From: Hyparrhenia diplandra
Lineage: Eukaryota > Streptophyta > Magnoliopsida > Poales > Poaceae
Length of the DNA stretch: 64,000 nt
Direction: 5' to 3'
Assembly (NCBI GenBank): GCA_015847255.1
Contig: JADLZK010001310.1
Span: 1-64,000, forward strand
The position numbers were made by a program, and so were the translations under genes. How positions within the stretch are numbered: the stretch's first letter is position 1; each line of letters opens with the position of its first letter. This document shows positions 12,301 to 24,300 of the stretch, one piece after another. The notes beneath the pieces were generated by a model. The model was given only the letters and a program-made list of their open reading frames with translations. It ran no database searches and was not told the DNA's origin.

Positions 12301-15300
12301 GATATGCGGTAGTGCTCACAGTCCCATGGGATTCGGACCTAGAGCACGGAGGAACTCATAGCCGAGGATGAGGTCGAAGGGAGCGTGATGCGAAACGGTG
12401 ATGGTGAAGTCCCCGCGCCGATGGAGATGGGCACATTGCGCGCGACACTCGCGGCAGCACCCGTCATTGTTGGCCACCATAACCGCAACGCCGGTCGCAG
12501 CGTCAGACCGGTGGGTCGCGCCTGAGGGCGGGCGTTGATGGTTAGTCGTCGAGCCGAGTCGAGGTGGGCAACCGTACCTGGCCTTTAACGGCGACGTGGA
12601 GGACCATGGCATTTTCCGTGCGCACCCCAAAGAAGAGCGTGGAGAGACACCTCGAGGGGCGGATTCCACGGCGGCCCGCGGTGGCTCGGGGAGGATGACC
12701 TCCGGCTCCTCTTTGAAAGCCGCGGCCCGCGACCTCGGCCGGAATGCCGTCGTCCACGTAGTCGCCGCTCAACATGTAGAAGAGGCGCCGACACACATGG
12801 CCCCGGACGTAGGGCTCGTCCAGTTGAAGCAAGGGCCGCGGCGCGCGGCGCTCGTTTCCGCGGGTGAGAGGCACCGAACCCGTGGCGGTGCCGGCCGCCC
12901 ACCGACGGCCGGCGTGCCCGTCGGTGGCACGAGCGTGAGGCGCCCGGCCGGCAACGGGGTGCACGGGTGGCGCGCCGCCGTGGTAGCGGTGTGACAACAC
13001 TGATGCGCCGCCACGCGGCGCCTCGGGCCTGTGAGCGTAGTACATCGCCATTTGAAGGTCGGGGGGATGACGATCTCCACGTCGACCGGATGTGCTCCCG
13101 GAAGGCCCCCCACGAAACAAACCTGGCCTTCCGGGAGGGCCAAAGGTAGGTCATCGGTGTGGCATAGAACGGCGTTATACCGCTCCGTAAAACTCCCCGG
13201 GACCGTCGAGGTAAGCGGCAGCGGGCAAGCTCCGCAAGACGCGCGTTCCAGGTCGACCCCCGGCGTAGGGCGGCACAAGGCGCGAAAGGAAGCGCTCCCA
13301 AGACTCGGCATGTCCCTCATCTCGCGTCCAGGTGTAGTACCATGTCCGGGCGGCGCCACGGAGATGGTAAGAGGCCAGCCATGTCCGATCCGAGCCAAGG
13401 TGCGTTGGCCGGCGAGGAAAAACCGCTCACAATGGTCGAGCGGTTGAGAGGGTCGACGCCACCATCAACGTCGGGGAACTCGAGCTTGTAGAGAGCGTGG
13501 CGTTGCGTGGGCGCTTCGGTAGGGCCGGTGGCGCCAGCCCCGTCGGGTGAGCATGTCCTCCGTGGTATGGGCGGCCGGGATGGGGGCGGCGTGGGCGCCG
13601 GCCCCACAAAGGGGTGGCCCTCCATGCCATCAGACGGGATATTGGGCGGTGCGGAGGACGCCGTCCGCCGATGTGTGGGCCGTGGATCGTCGATGGCACC
13701 AAGACACGTCCGTGAGGAGGGTGGTGAGGTGGGGTCGGCGAGGCCATGCCCTTTAACAGGGGCACCGGGCAGGCCGGTGTCGGCTGATGCTGCGATGCCG
13801 CGGTGAGGCTCGATGATGCTGCGTGGCCAAGGAGGCGGCGTGATGGTGTCCCGGCCCGAGCGGCTTGCCAGAGAGGGAGGCGTGAGGCGGCGGGAGGGAT
13901 GAACCAGGAGGCGCGCCGCCGAGGGTGGGCAAGGGCACCGACGGGTAGGAGGAGGGCCCGACATCTTTGATACCAAGCTAGGAACCCCGGTCCCGGGTCG
14001 TGCAATCGACGGGAGAGGGGTTCGGAGGTTGTATGGATGGGAAGGAGGAGTCTCGTGGTGGGGCGAGATCGCGGCCGGCGAGTTGGTGCCGTCGTGATCG
14101 TGAGAACAGGAAGGAGGCGGCTAGGCAAACCCCGGGCCCCTCGAGGAAGCCGGAAACAATTGATATTGTTTCTGCTTACCGATCCAAATAGAGAGTTTAC
14201 ATATTTATAGTCCTTGGACTCTAATAATAGCAATCTTCTAATAATAGTAATATATAAATCTAAGAAATACTTAATTGACTAGGATTATGGGCCTCAAGCC
14301 CCTGGCTCTCGTAGCCCTTAGCCACCACAACGGCTGTACTGTGCTCAAAAAAAAAAAAAAAAAACCACACCGGCTGCAACGACTTGCCGTACATAACAGC
14401 CTCAAAGTGAAATCTGGCCTTCCCAGGTTTGACCGCATTTAAAGTAAGGAGAGGACAGTGATCAGAGCCATGTGTGGAGGCACTTTGCAACAAATTGTTT
14501 GGGAAAATCTGATCCCAATCTGTGGAACACAAGGCTCTGTCCAATCTAACCAAAGTGGGTGAATCCTGCTGGTTCGACCAAGTGAACTTACGTCCACGCA
14601 TGGACAAATCCAGCAGACCGAGATGAGATCGTTGATTAGGCTTACCTAAAAGCTGCCCATCATAGCTCTGTTCAGGTTGTCATTGTTTTTGTCTTCCGTC
14701 CTGAGGATAATAGCGCCCCATTACAAGCCAAGGGCCCCGACATGCAGCTCGAACATCCCTCAGTTCTTGTAGGAACATCTGCTTGTTATAATCACCTTGA
14801 GGTCCATACACGCGAGTAAACCACCAGGCTTGACCATTAGTAGGACAGAATTGAACTTGCAATGTCTATCTGTCGAACCGCAGCTGCAGGACCAAGGTTA
14901 TGTTTCCAAGCAATGAGAATTCCTCCACTCGCACCCATTCGCCCGGCAGCTCAACCCAATGAGAGAAATCGGAGCCTAGCATAGCCAGAATTACACCATG
15001 AGGAATCCCAGACATCTTAGTTTCCTGAAACAGACTATATCCACCCTTGATGAGACAACCAGAGTACGCCAAGAGAATCCTGCCGTGCCTTAGAATTGAG
15101 CCCCCGTACATTCCAGCACTATATAGTAGACGGATTCATTGATACAAGGAGAAGTTGAACGACCCGAAACCACAAACAATGACAGAACTAGGGGAAAAGC
15201 TCCTGCTCCAGCACATCCTCATCTGGAATCCTCCAACCAAACAGAGCAGCAAGCGCTTGTGCCTGAATGTTGGTCAACGAAGAGGATTGAGTAAACAGCT

Positions 15301-18300
15301 TACTGTAATGATCCAGAGCCTCCTGGCTGATGCCTTCAGATTCTTCAGTAATGTCCAACGCACGCATCACTCTCTTGTTGCAGGTTGTGGTCGCGGCTCC
15401 CACCTCCTCAGGTTGGCTGGGGGCCTCGCCCGATTTTAAAAAAATGCCCTAAAGAGTTGGTTAGAGGGGGAGTTTGCTTTGAGCCCATGTTAAAGCCAGC
15501 CCACCGAAAGGCATGTGGTGCCCAGCCCTTGACGTCAGATGAATGGGGCACTGTTGTCTTGAGCCACAGAGTGAGCCAGGTTGACCTGTTGAAAGAGGGC
15601 ACTATGGGTGTGTTTTGTTGGCTGGGCGCCTGGGGCCTGGCCCCAATTCCTAGCCAGGGCAGATCTAGCCTGGCCTCAGGGAGAAGGTGGGCTGTTGTTT
15701 GGTTGCTTACGAATGTGAACCTGGCTACAACAAGATTGTGTTTGGTTGGTTGCATTTCTTAGATAGAATCACCTGGAATCCGGGCCTTCTCCCGCTCCGC
15801 GCGCCCGCACCTCGCGTTCCCACTCTACGCCCACCTCCTCCGCGCCGGGCTCCTCCCCACTCCGCACACCCCTCCCTTCCCTCCTCAAGTCGCGCTGTCC
15901 CCGACGGGCTTCTGCTGCTGTGGACGGCAGCTGCAGTGGATGCCTCCACAACCTGGCAAAGCACCCTGCCATGGCCGCCAAGCAGGGCACCATCGCTGGT
16001 GTGAGCTCCTCCCGAGACCTCCGCTGGTGTCCGCCATGGATCTATGCCGAGATGTACGTGGCGGCGGTGGGGGAAGAGCGCCGGTGGGGAAGATGAGCAC
16101 CGCCGCGGATGGACCAGAGAGGCTCATGGCCGGTAGGAGGATGGAGGAGCGTGGACGGAGGAGCGGGAGCAGCGCGGCGGCAGCGACTTTGGCGATGGAC
16201 AATGGCATTGGGCGGTGAAGCAATACCGGTGGAGAGTGAGAGGAGAGGGCCGGGACGGCCGGCTTGGCCAGAAAAACCGACCCAGGGGTCGTTTTTACGG
16301 GGGGCTCGCTAAAGGGTGGTCGGTGGCCCGGCCTGGCCGGCTAACGGGCCGCCAAGGGCAACCAAACACCTAAATTTGGCCCGGCCGGCCATGGCCAGCC
16401 CAAGCCGGACAACCAAACACACCCTATATGGGCTGGCTGTCTTGTCCCTCTTTCCTTTTTTTTTTTTTTATTTTTTTTTTTTCCCTTTCCTCAATGGTGC
16501 TGCTCTGAAGTTTCTTATAATCATATGGCGTTGCCTTGCCTCACTTTATGATCGAGATATCACCTAGGTGATTGGAAATGGGTAGTCCCTCATGTCTCAC
16601 CTTACCGCCATAAGAATCTTGGTTCTGCTTCTATATTTGAAATTGAACTACTGTTATCATTTGGTCTTCGATGACTATTGCTTCCTACTGACATGACTTC
16701 TCTTCAGGTTTGTGTCTTCAAATGTTTGACAGTGATTTTCGCTTGGAAATATTATTGTCAACTTCAGCTCAGGGAAACCACAGATTGACAACAAATGGTA
16801 TGCTTCTCATGGTCTTGTTAGACCGTCTTATAGTTCTCAAATATGTATGCAGAACCTAATGCTTGGTTCAGTTGTTTAGATTACCGCTTAGGTTAAATTG
16901 ACATGGAACAACCATACATAGTTGACAGAGCCTTTACATAGTATTGTAGATGAAAACTTGTTTTACTTTCTCAAATATTTTTTGGCTGTAAAACAAGTTC
17001 TGGCTGGCCTTTTGCAGCTAGTTTAGGATAAGGTCCATGATGTTGAGTATATAGGCTATGCTGGAGCAAACTAAAAGGTTTCAGCAACCAGGAAGCCATA
17101 TTGATATGCGATCTAGTGTAGTTACCACTTAGTGCAATGTGATTTTCGAGTAGTCTAGTCTTTAGAAATGTGCCGCAATCAAATGTCATCCCTCATGAAT
17201 GTCATGCATCATCCTCAATCAGCACGGTAGCAGCAAAAACCACACCTTTACATTGTTAAGAGTATATGTGAAATCTCCATATGGAGATTAAGATTGTCTG
17301 TAACCATTCTAGTCTTTCTACATACATAAATCAATTATCCTTTTAAGGGTGTTATAGTCATGATACTAGTCTAGGGTTTGGGTGCTGTCATGTATACACA
17401 TTTTCCATTTGGGGCTGTTCAATACAACTGACTTATCATCCAATCCTCCTCTTCTCATATTCTACCATGGTATCAACAGCTTTGGTTCTTCTCTAGGTCT
17501 AAGAAAATCTTCTGTTGTGCTGCCACCGGGATGATCAAACTCCATTCCCAGGGACAGCAACAAACCTAGCCCAACCCAACCCCTTCTGTTTCTGTTCCTG
17601 TTTGTGTAGCAGCAGCAAGAGATCCTCCCCATGCTCAACGTTGTCCTTGATTTGTTGTCCCCAAGCTCAGGGTGAGCGCTGTCAGGCATTGTTCCATCAT
17701 CCTTGGGAGCAGGTCTGTCGCTGTCAGGCATTAATCGAACTCCATATTCATTCTCCCTTGTGCTCTACCTCTCCACTAGTTCCGTTTGGGCCTACTTGGT
17801 CACGCCTAAGCTAGACAAATTTTTAATGGAGTGCTTAATTTCATTCCTTTAAGTGCTAATAAAATACTAATCTGCCCCCCTCTACTTCCATTTCATGAAA
17901 TATTGGCCCCCTCTCTTCTGTCCAAGCTCTGTTATGCATGTAAGTTGTAATCTGCTGCCCCCTTGTTTGATTGCTGTAGTTGCAAAAGTAGAGGAGTGGT
18001 CAGCTCTTGCTGTCCATCCATGGAGCTGTAGCAACATGGCATTTAGCCATGGTAGTGGCTTGCATCAGCCATGTAGAGTAGGTAGAAGGCTGAGCTAAGC
18101 TTGTACCTAGGAGTAGGTAGTTGGTGTATTCACCATACCTAAGAGTACCATAGCTGGTACATGTAGATTGTATATATATCTATGCCCCCTAGCCAAACTG
18201 GTTGGGAGGTTCTGGGGGAGCGTCGACCTCGTCTCGAGCTGCCCCCTAGCGATGACTTCGTCCCCGAGCTCTGCCATGGCACCAACGCCGCCCCGGTCGC

Positions 18301-21300
18301 ACCGAGCGCCCAGATCGAGTTTTCCACTCCTCTGGAGGATGACGAGGACCGCCTGGATGCGGCCTACGACAACGAGCTACTTCGATATCGGACGATGGCC
18401 AACATTCTAGGGGAGCAACCGGCGCCGCACCTCTTGGGGAATCCCGCCTCGCGAGCAGCCATTGAGTAGGAGATGCGGGAGCGGAATGGCACCTGGAGCT
18501 GGTGCGTCTGCGTGCCGGCCATCGCCCGGTCACCGTGAAGTGGGTGTACAAATTGAAGAAGGACGCGCGTGGCAAGGTGATCAAGCACAAGGCCCAGCTT
18601 GTTGCGCGCGGCTTCGTCTAGCAGGAAAAGTCGACTTCGATGACGCCTACGTGCTGGTGGCCAGGATGGAGTCTGTGCGCGTGTTGCTTGGAGTCCGTGC
18701 GCGTGTTGCTTGCTCTGGCTGTGCAGGAGGGCTGGCCTGTCCACCACATGGACGTCAAGGCCATGGGGAGCTCCAAGAGGAGGTCTACGTCCAACCACCC
18801 GGGTTCGCCCTTCCCGGAGAAGAAGACAAGGTATACCGCCTCCGCAAGGCGCTGTATGGCCTGCGACAGGCGCCACGTGCATGGAATGCCAAGCTGGACG
18901 CGACGCTGAAGAAGATGGGCTTCGAGCAGAGCAGTCACGATGCGGCTCTGTATCGACGGAGCTCTGGCGGATCCGTGTTAGTGATTGGGGTCTATATCAA
19001 CGATCTCATCATCACCAAAGCAGAGGAGCGGGAGATCGAGTCGTTCAAGACCGAGTTGAAGGCTGCCTTCGACATGAGTGATCTGGGGCTTCTGAGTTTC
19101 TATCTTGGGGTCGAGGTTCAGCAGGGCCCCGGCGGCATCTCCCTCCTCCAGACCCACTACGCCAAGCGCATCCTGGAGCTTGGCGGCATGGCGGACTGCA
19201 ATCCAGCCGCCACTTTGATGGAGGAGCGCCTCAAGCTGAGCAAGCACAGCATGGCCAAGGAGGTGGATCCAGCCCAGTATTGGCGGCTCGTGGGTAGCCT
19301 GCGGTACCTGGTTCACACCCGCCCCGACATTGCATTTGCTGTCGGGTTCATCAGCAGGTTTCTGCAGCGGCCGATGATCGAGCACCAAGGCTGATTACAT
19401 CCCCACAGCAGATCTGCTCGCTGACATCCTGACTAAGTCTCTCGGCAAGGCCAAATTTGAAGAGATGGGAAGGATTGGGCTCGAGAAGATCTCCAAGATC
19501 AGCACCAACAAGGCTTAGGGGGAGAAATGTGGTTAAGCCTAGTTCTAGTTATCTTTTACTTAAGTTATCACTAGTTACTTTGATGGATACTTAGGCTGGC
19601 CTTTACCTAGCTTCCTTGGCAGCCAAGTTCCTTACTTTTTGCTTTAGTATAATTCTCAGAATATGCTCTTGAGCTTCTTGTACTCCAAGTTGAACTATTG
19701 CTATATATAATGAATCAAGGCCTAGAGCCAGATTGCCCTTTGGCAACCCAATTTTAGTTCCAATTCCAACAAAAACTCTACCTTCCGTCTTGTGTCTTTT
19801 TATGTTTCTCTTATCCTTGTTTTCTGTGGGTTTCATCTCTAGCCTACCCCAGCTAGCTTGGGACAAAAGGCTGTGTTGTTCTTGTTGTTGTTGTCTACCA
19901 TTCGAGTCCACAAAACTTCACACAGCCGAATACTACTATTCCTTTGTGGTTGGCTATCCATTTGACTTATCCACCTTTGTGTCATTGTCGATGCTGCTCT
20001 CCCTTTTTAGTCCTCTTGTAGCGTTTGACTGCTACTATAGCTTCAATTGAGCGGCCTAGACCTGTGTGGATAACGAGGAAGTGAGCTGTTGGGAGTTCGG
20101 CGGCGTTAGCGGCTAAATCGCTCGCAGCCACCGTCGAAGGGTAAACCCTAACCCGCCTAGGGTAGGTTTATTTCCTTCTTCGATAATTCTGATTACAATC
20201 TAGATGCTCCTTTATATAATAGGTGGATTTCCTAATCCTAACAAAAGAACCCAAATCTGCTAAAAATCCTCCCTTCCTTTCCTAACAAACTGGACTGTTA
20301 CCCACGGTTGGACTCTCGTGGCCCACGCGTACAGCGGCGTCTATGCTACCGGCCAACAAAAGAGTCCACAACATACCCACCTTCCTCCATCTATTGCTGT
20401 GGGCAAAGATCATTCTATAACTATTGTTAGTCTTGATACTTCTATCCTTCCTACAACCGACACTTCCTTCCATCAAAATAATGTTCTGATTGCTCCTGAC
20501 ATAGTGCACAATCTTCTTTTTGCTCGTCAATTTACACCTTATAATCATTGTTCTTCCAAATTTGACACCATTGGCTTTCTGTTAAGGATCCATGGACGGG
20601 ACACATGATTCTTCAATGCAATGGCAGCGGCGACCTCTACACCATACCATCCACTTTGTCCAACACCACCGCTAGCTGCAACCTTGCTGTCACGTCTACC
20701 CTATGTCATCATTATCTTGGTCATCCAGTCAACTCCGTTGTCACTTCTCTTAGAAACATGTCAGTTGTCACATGTAATAAAGCCGCACGCTCCTTGTGTC
20801 ATGCCTGCCGGTTAGGCAAACACACACACTTTCTCTTTGCTAGCTCCGTTTCCATTACATCATAACCTTTTGCTCTAGTTAATTGTGATGTGTGGATATC
20901 TCCAGTCCTTAGCACTTTGGGTTATAAACATTATTTGGTAATTGTTACAGAATAGTGGTCAATGTGTATTCCTCCAAACCCTAGAAGGGTGGGTATAATG
21001 TTGGCTGTACATGGGCCTCTACTCATATACACTAACACCCCCGGAGTCTGAAGTACCGGCGCAGCGGAGATCAAGACTGGACAATCAAAGAAAGCAACAC
21101 ATATAGGCACCCCCGCAGCCACAACTAGCCACCGGCTACGTTAAGGCTGGATCGAAACTCCGAGAACGTCGAGGAGGGCGACCCTTGGTGAAGATGTCGG
21201 CAAACTGGGGGGTGGTCGGTACATGGAGCACCCGGACATCACCGATAGCCACCCAGTCGCGAACAAAGTGTAAGTCAATCTCGACATGCTTCGTCCGCGG

Positions 21301-24300
21301 ATGTTGAACCGGGTTGCTGGAGAGGTAGACGGCGCTGAGGGGGCTGTGAAGCTCAGCCAAGAGCTGACGAAGCCAGCACGCCTCCGCCACTCCGTTGGCG
21401 ATAGCCCGGTACTCCGCCTCTGCACTGGAGGGGAGACAACCGGCTGCCGCTTGGACGACCAGGAGACAAGGTTGCCGCCGAGGAAGACGGCAAGGTGGAG
21501 CGGCGAGTGTCCGGGCATCTAGCCCAGTCAGTGTCAGTGTAGACGACGAGGCCAGCAGAGGGAGACCGGTGAAGAGCCAAGCCGAAGTCAACAGTGCCAC
21601 GGACATAACGGAGGAGGCACTTCATTGCAGCAAGATGTGACTCTCGAGGATCATGCATACAAAGACAGATTTGCTGAACGACATATGCGAGGTCAGGCCT
21701 GGTGAAGGTGAGGTATCACCGCAACGCACCAGTGGAGGACCGAAGCGTGGGATCCGCCACGGGATCGCCCGCACGCCAGAGCTTGGCCTGAGTATCAACA
21801 GGAGTGGCACATGGCTTGCAATCTGTCATCCCAGCCCGCTCGAGGATATCAAGAGCATATTGTTGCTGGTGTAGAAACAGCCCTGAGGGGCGCTGCTCAA
21901 CAGTGACACCCAAGAAGTGGTGAAGCTGACCGAGATCCTTCTTAGCAAACTCCTGCTGTAACGAAGAGATCACCCGCTGAAGCAACTATGGACTGACTGG
22001 AGGCTGTGAGGACAATATCGTCAACATAGAGCAAGCGGTATGTAGTCTTAGTCCCCCATGCTGATATACGAACAGAAGTGTCGGACTTTGCTGCGGACCC
22101 CTAGAACCCCTAGACGCCAGAACGTGGCGAACCGGGAGTACCAAGCCCAAGGAGCCCGCCGGACCATAGAGGGCCTTGTTGAGCCGACAGGACCAAATCG
22201 GGACGGCCGAATCCACAAACCCCGCCGGCCGATCGGCAGCGAACCTGTCTCCGACAATGTGCCATGGAGGAAAGCATTCTTCACATCCAGCTAATTCACA
22301 GGGCAAGAGCGAGCTAGGGCGAGCGAGAGAACTGTGCGCACTATAGCAGGCTTGACCACCGGACTGAATGTCTCATCATAGTCCACACCGGGGCGTGGAG
22401 TGAAACCCCGGAGGACCCAGCAAGATCTGCTCGTCGCTTATGGGTCCAGATCCACTTGCCGGTAACCACATTGCCACCAGACGGATGCGGCACAAGGTCC
22501 CACATCTGGTTAGCAAGAAGAGCCTCGTACTCCTCTTCCATCGCTGCCGGAGGGGTCCGCAGTGGCGGCGCGACGGAGGAGGAGGGTAGGAGAGACCTAC
22601 CCCCCCTCCCCCGCCCCTTCGGTGGTGAAGAGAGCCGCGGGCCGAAGAACACCAGCAACCCGCCGAGTCACCATGGGATGAGTGTGGCGAGGATCCCGAT
22701 GGATGACCGACGGGTGGTACACCTTGGGTCCGGCACGAGGTGAACGCGGTGGAGGCGGTGGCGGTGGCGGCGGCGGGACGGCCGGCCAAGAGGACCCGCG
22801 GCGAATCACCGGCATCGGTCTGCCGACGGCGATGGGTACGTGTCGGCTCCGCGAACCATGCAGAGGCCACACCGGCGCGAGGCGCCACGGATGGCGCCGG
22901 CCCGCGTGGCGAGAGAGGCGCCGGGAGCCGCGTGGATCCGCGCCAGCCGCCGCTCTCCGGGCCGCGCGTGGCGCTGGCGTAGGGTGCGGCTCTGAAGCCA
23001 CACGAGGCGCAGCAAGTGCACCCTGAGTACCTGTGGAAAGAGGCCAGAAAGGAACTGGTGGCTGAACCACCGGTCGAAAAACATGGACTCCAACTCAGAC
23101 CGAGGAAGGCGTGGAAAAGGCGTAGTATGGGAAGTACGACTTGTCGAAGACGACGTGCCGAGAGATGAGAACCCGACGAGAAGTAAGGTCATAGCAACGG
23201 TACCCCTTATGGTCAGGGGAGTCGCCAAGAAACAAACACCGTGTCGAGCGGGGCGCCAGCTTGTGAGGAGCAATGGCGGCGATGTTAGGGTAACATGCGC
23301 AACCGAAGACACGATGGTGGGTGTAGCTAGGAGGGGCACCAAAGAGAGCGTGGTGTGGAGTGGGAGCGGTATAGGCAGTGGAAGGAGGACGGTTGAGCAG
23401 GTGGGTGGCGGTGTGGAGGCTTTCGGCCCAAAACCGTCGGGGTAGAGAGGCCTGAAGGAGGAGAGTGCGCATAGTATCGTTTGTGGTGCGAATCATGCGC
23501 TCGGCCTTGCCGTTCTGGGAAAAAGTGTACGGGCAAGACATGCGCAATTGAACACCTCGAGGGAGGAAGAAAGAGCGAGAGGTGTGGTTATTGAACTCAC
23601 GCCGGTTGTCACACTAGACGACCTTGACAGTGAGGCCGAACTGAGTGGACACCCACGCAAAGAAGTGGAGGGTGGGAAACGTCTCAGACTTAGCATGCAA
23701 CGGAAAAGTCCCAGAGTAATGAGAGAAATCATCAATCACCACAAGATAGTATTTGAGCCTAGAAATGCTCGGTACAGGAGAGGTCCACAAATCACAGTGT
23801 ACAAGGTCAAAAGCATGCCTGGCATGCGAAGAAGAAGAAGAATAAAACGCAAGTCTAACATGACGACCAAGTTGGCACGCATAATAAAAGTGCTCGCATG
23901 AGTGCAGTACAAGAGATGTCCGCACTACGATTGAAGCCGAGCCAAAACGCCGCGTGGCCGGGGTGACCAAGCCGGGCGGTGCCAAGTAGTGGAAGAAGGC
24001 GCCACGGCAAGAGAAGAATGGGAAGACGGAAGTCGAAGAGTGTAAAGGGGGCCCGTGCTATCACATCGGAGAAGTGGTCGCCGGGAAGCCAAATCCTTCA
24101 CAAGAAGACCGAAGTGTCAAATTCGGATGTAACAAGAGTTATCGCAGTGATCCGACAAATAGAAAGAAGATTGTGGACCATTTGAGGAGCAACAAGAACA
24201 TTCGAAAGGCTTAAAAAGACCGCAGAGGCGTAACGCACGAAGGATGGCAAAGACAAGATCCATCACCCACCATGATAGAAGGACAAGAGGGATTAGGAGG

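Larger units (their letters stand above)
9058..14398 (-). mobile_element. Ty3-gypsy chromovirus-like retrotransposon (Reina type)
   Basis: Complete 5.3-kb element, minus orientation, inserted in LINE-A with a perfect 5-bp duplication GCCTC (9053-9057 and 14399-14403). LTRs at 9058-9440 and about 13976-14398 begin TGTTA and end TAACA on the plus strand, with the inner end of the right copy mutated. A primer site like TTGGTATCA (tRNA-Met) lies beside the right LTR and a purine tract beside the left. Internal order on the minus strand: gag, protease, RT/RNase H, integrase, then a short C-terminal domain resembling a chromodomain. Small size and short LTRs suggest the Reina clade (inference). Many frame breaks; not autonomous as read. 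Confidence 0.88.
5994..15602 (-). mobile_element. LINE-A, L1-type non-LTR retrotransposon (split by a gypsy element)
   Basis: Read on the minus strand from right to left it shows an ORF1 C-terminal remnant (15403-15188), an endonuclease (15111-14404), then, after the inserted gypsy element at 9058-14398, the RT (9057 to about 7114), a zf-RVT region (about 7050-6130) and a 3' tail ending in a 9-base poly-T at 5994-6002. About 4.3 kb of LINE remains. Several frame breaks occur, and most of ORF1 is missing. Flanking 15-bp duplications (5979-5993 and 16425-16439) define the insertion, with a DNA transposon at the right boundary. LINEs of this kind transpose by target-primed reverse transcription. 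Confidence 0.85.
18180..19770 (+). mobile_element. Copia-C, 3' half of a Ty1-copia element
   Basis: Contains only the linker before RT, the RT, the last codons of pol (ADLLADILTKSLGKAKFEEM at about 19410-19470) and a 3' LTR starting TGTGGTTAAGCC near 19528 after a purine tract GCTTAGGGGGAGAAA. The RNase H region is deleted between MIEHQ (19386) and the pol terminus. No 5' LTR is identifiable. Confidence 0.75.

Noticed and set aside
12542..13398. Long overlapping GC-rich frames (up to 238 codons) on both strands as host genes
   Set aside because: They are by-products of GC-rich gypsy gag sequence; no known domain and no splice or start context.
5425..16570. CCTAGG motifs at 5437 and 16556 as ends of a single larger DNA transposon holding LINE-A
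   Set aside because: CCTAGG is itself a palindrome, and only about nine bases match; not enough to define an element.
17253..19770. LTRs at 17253 and 19528 as the pair of one copia element
   Set aside because: The two sequences do not align beyond TGT; they are from different elements.
20087..20363. Solo LTR with intact target duplication
   Set aside because: The flanking pentamers (TGAGC and AAAGA) differ, so the insertion history is not proven.
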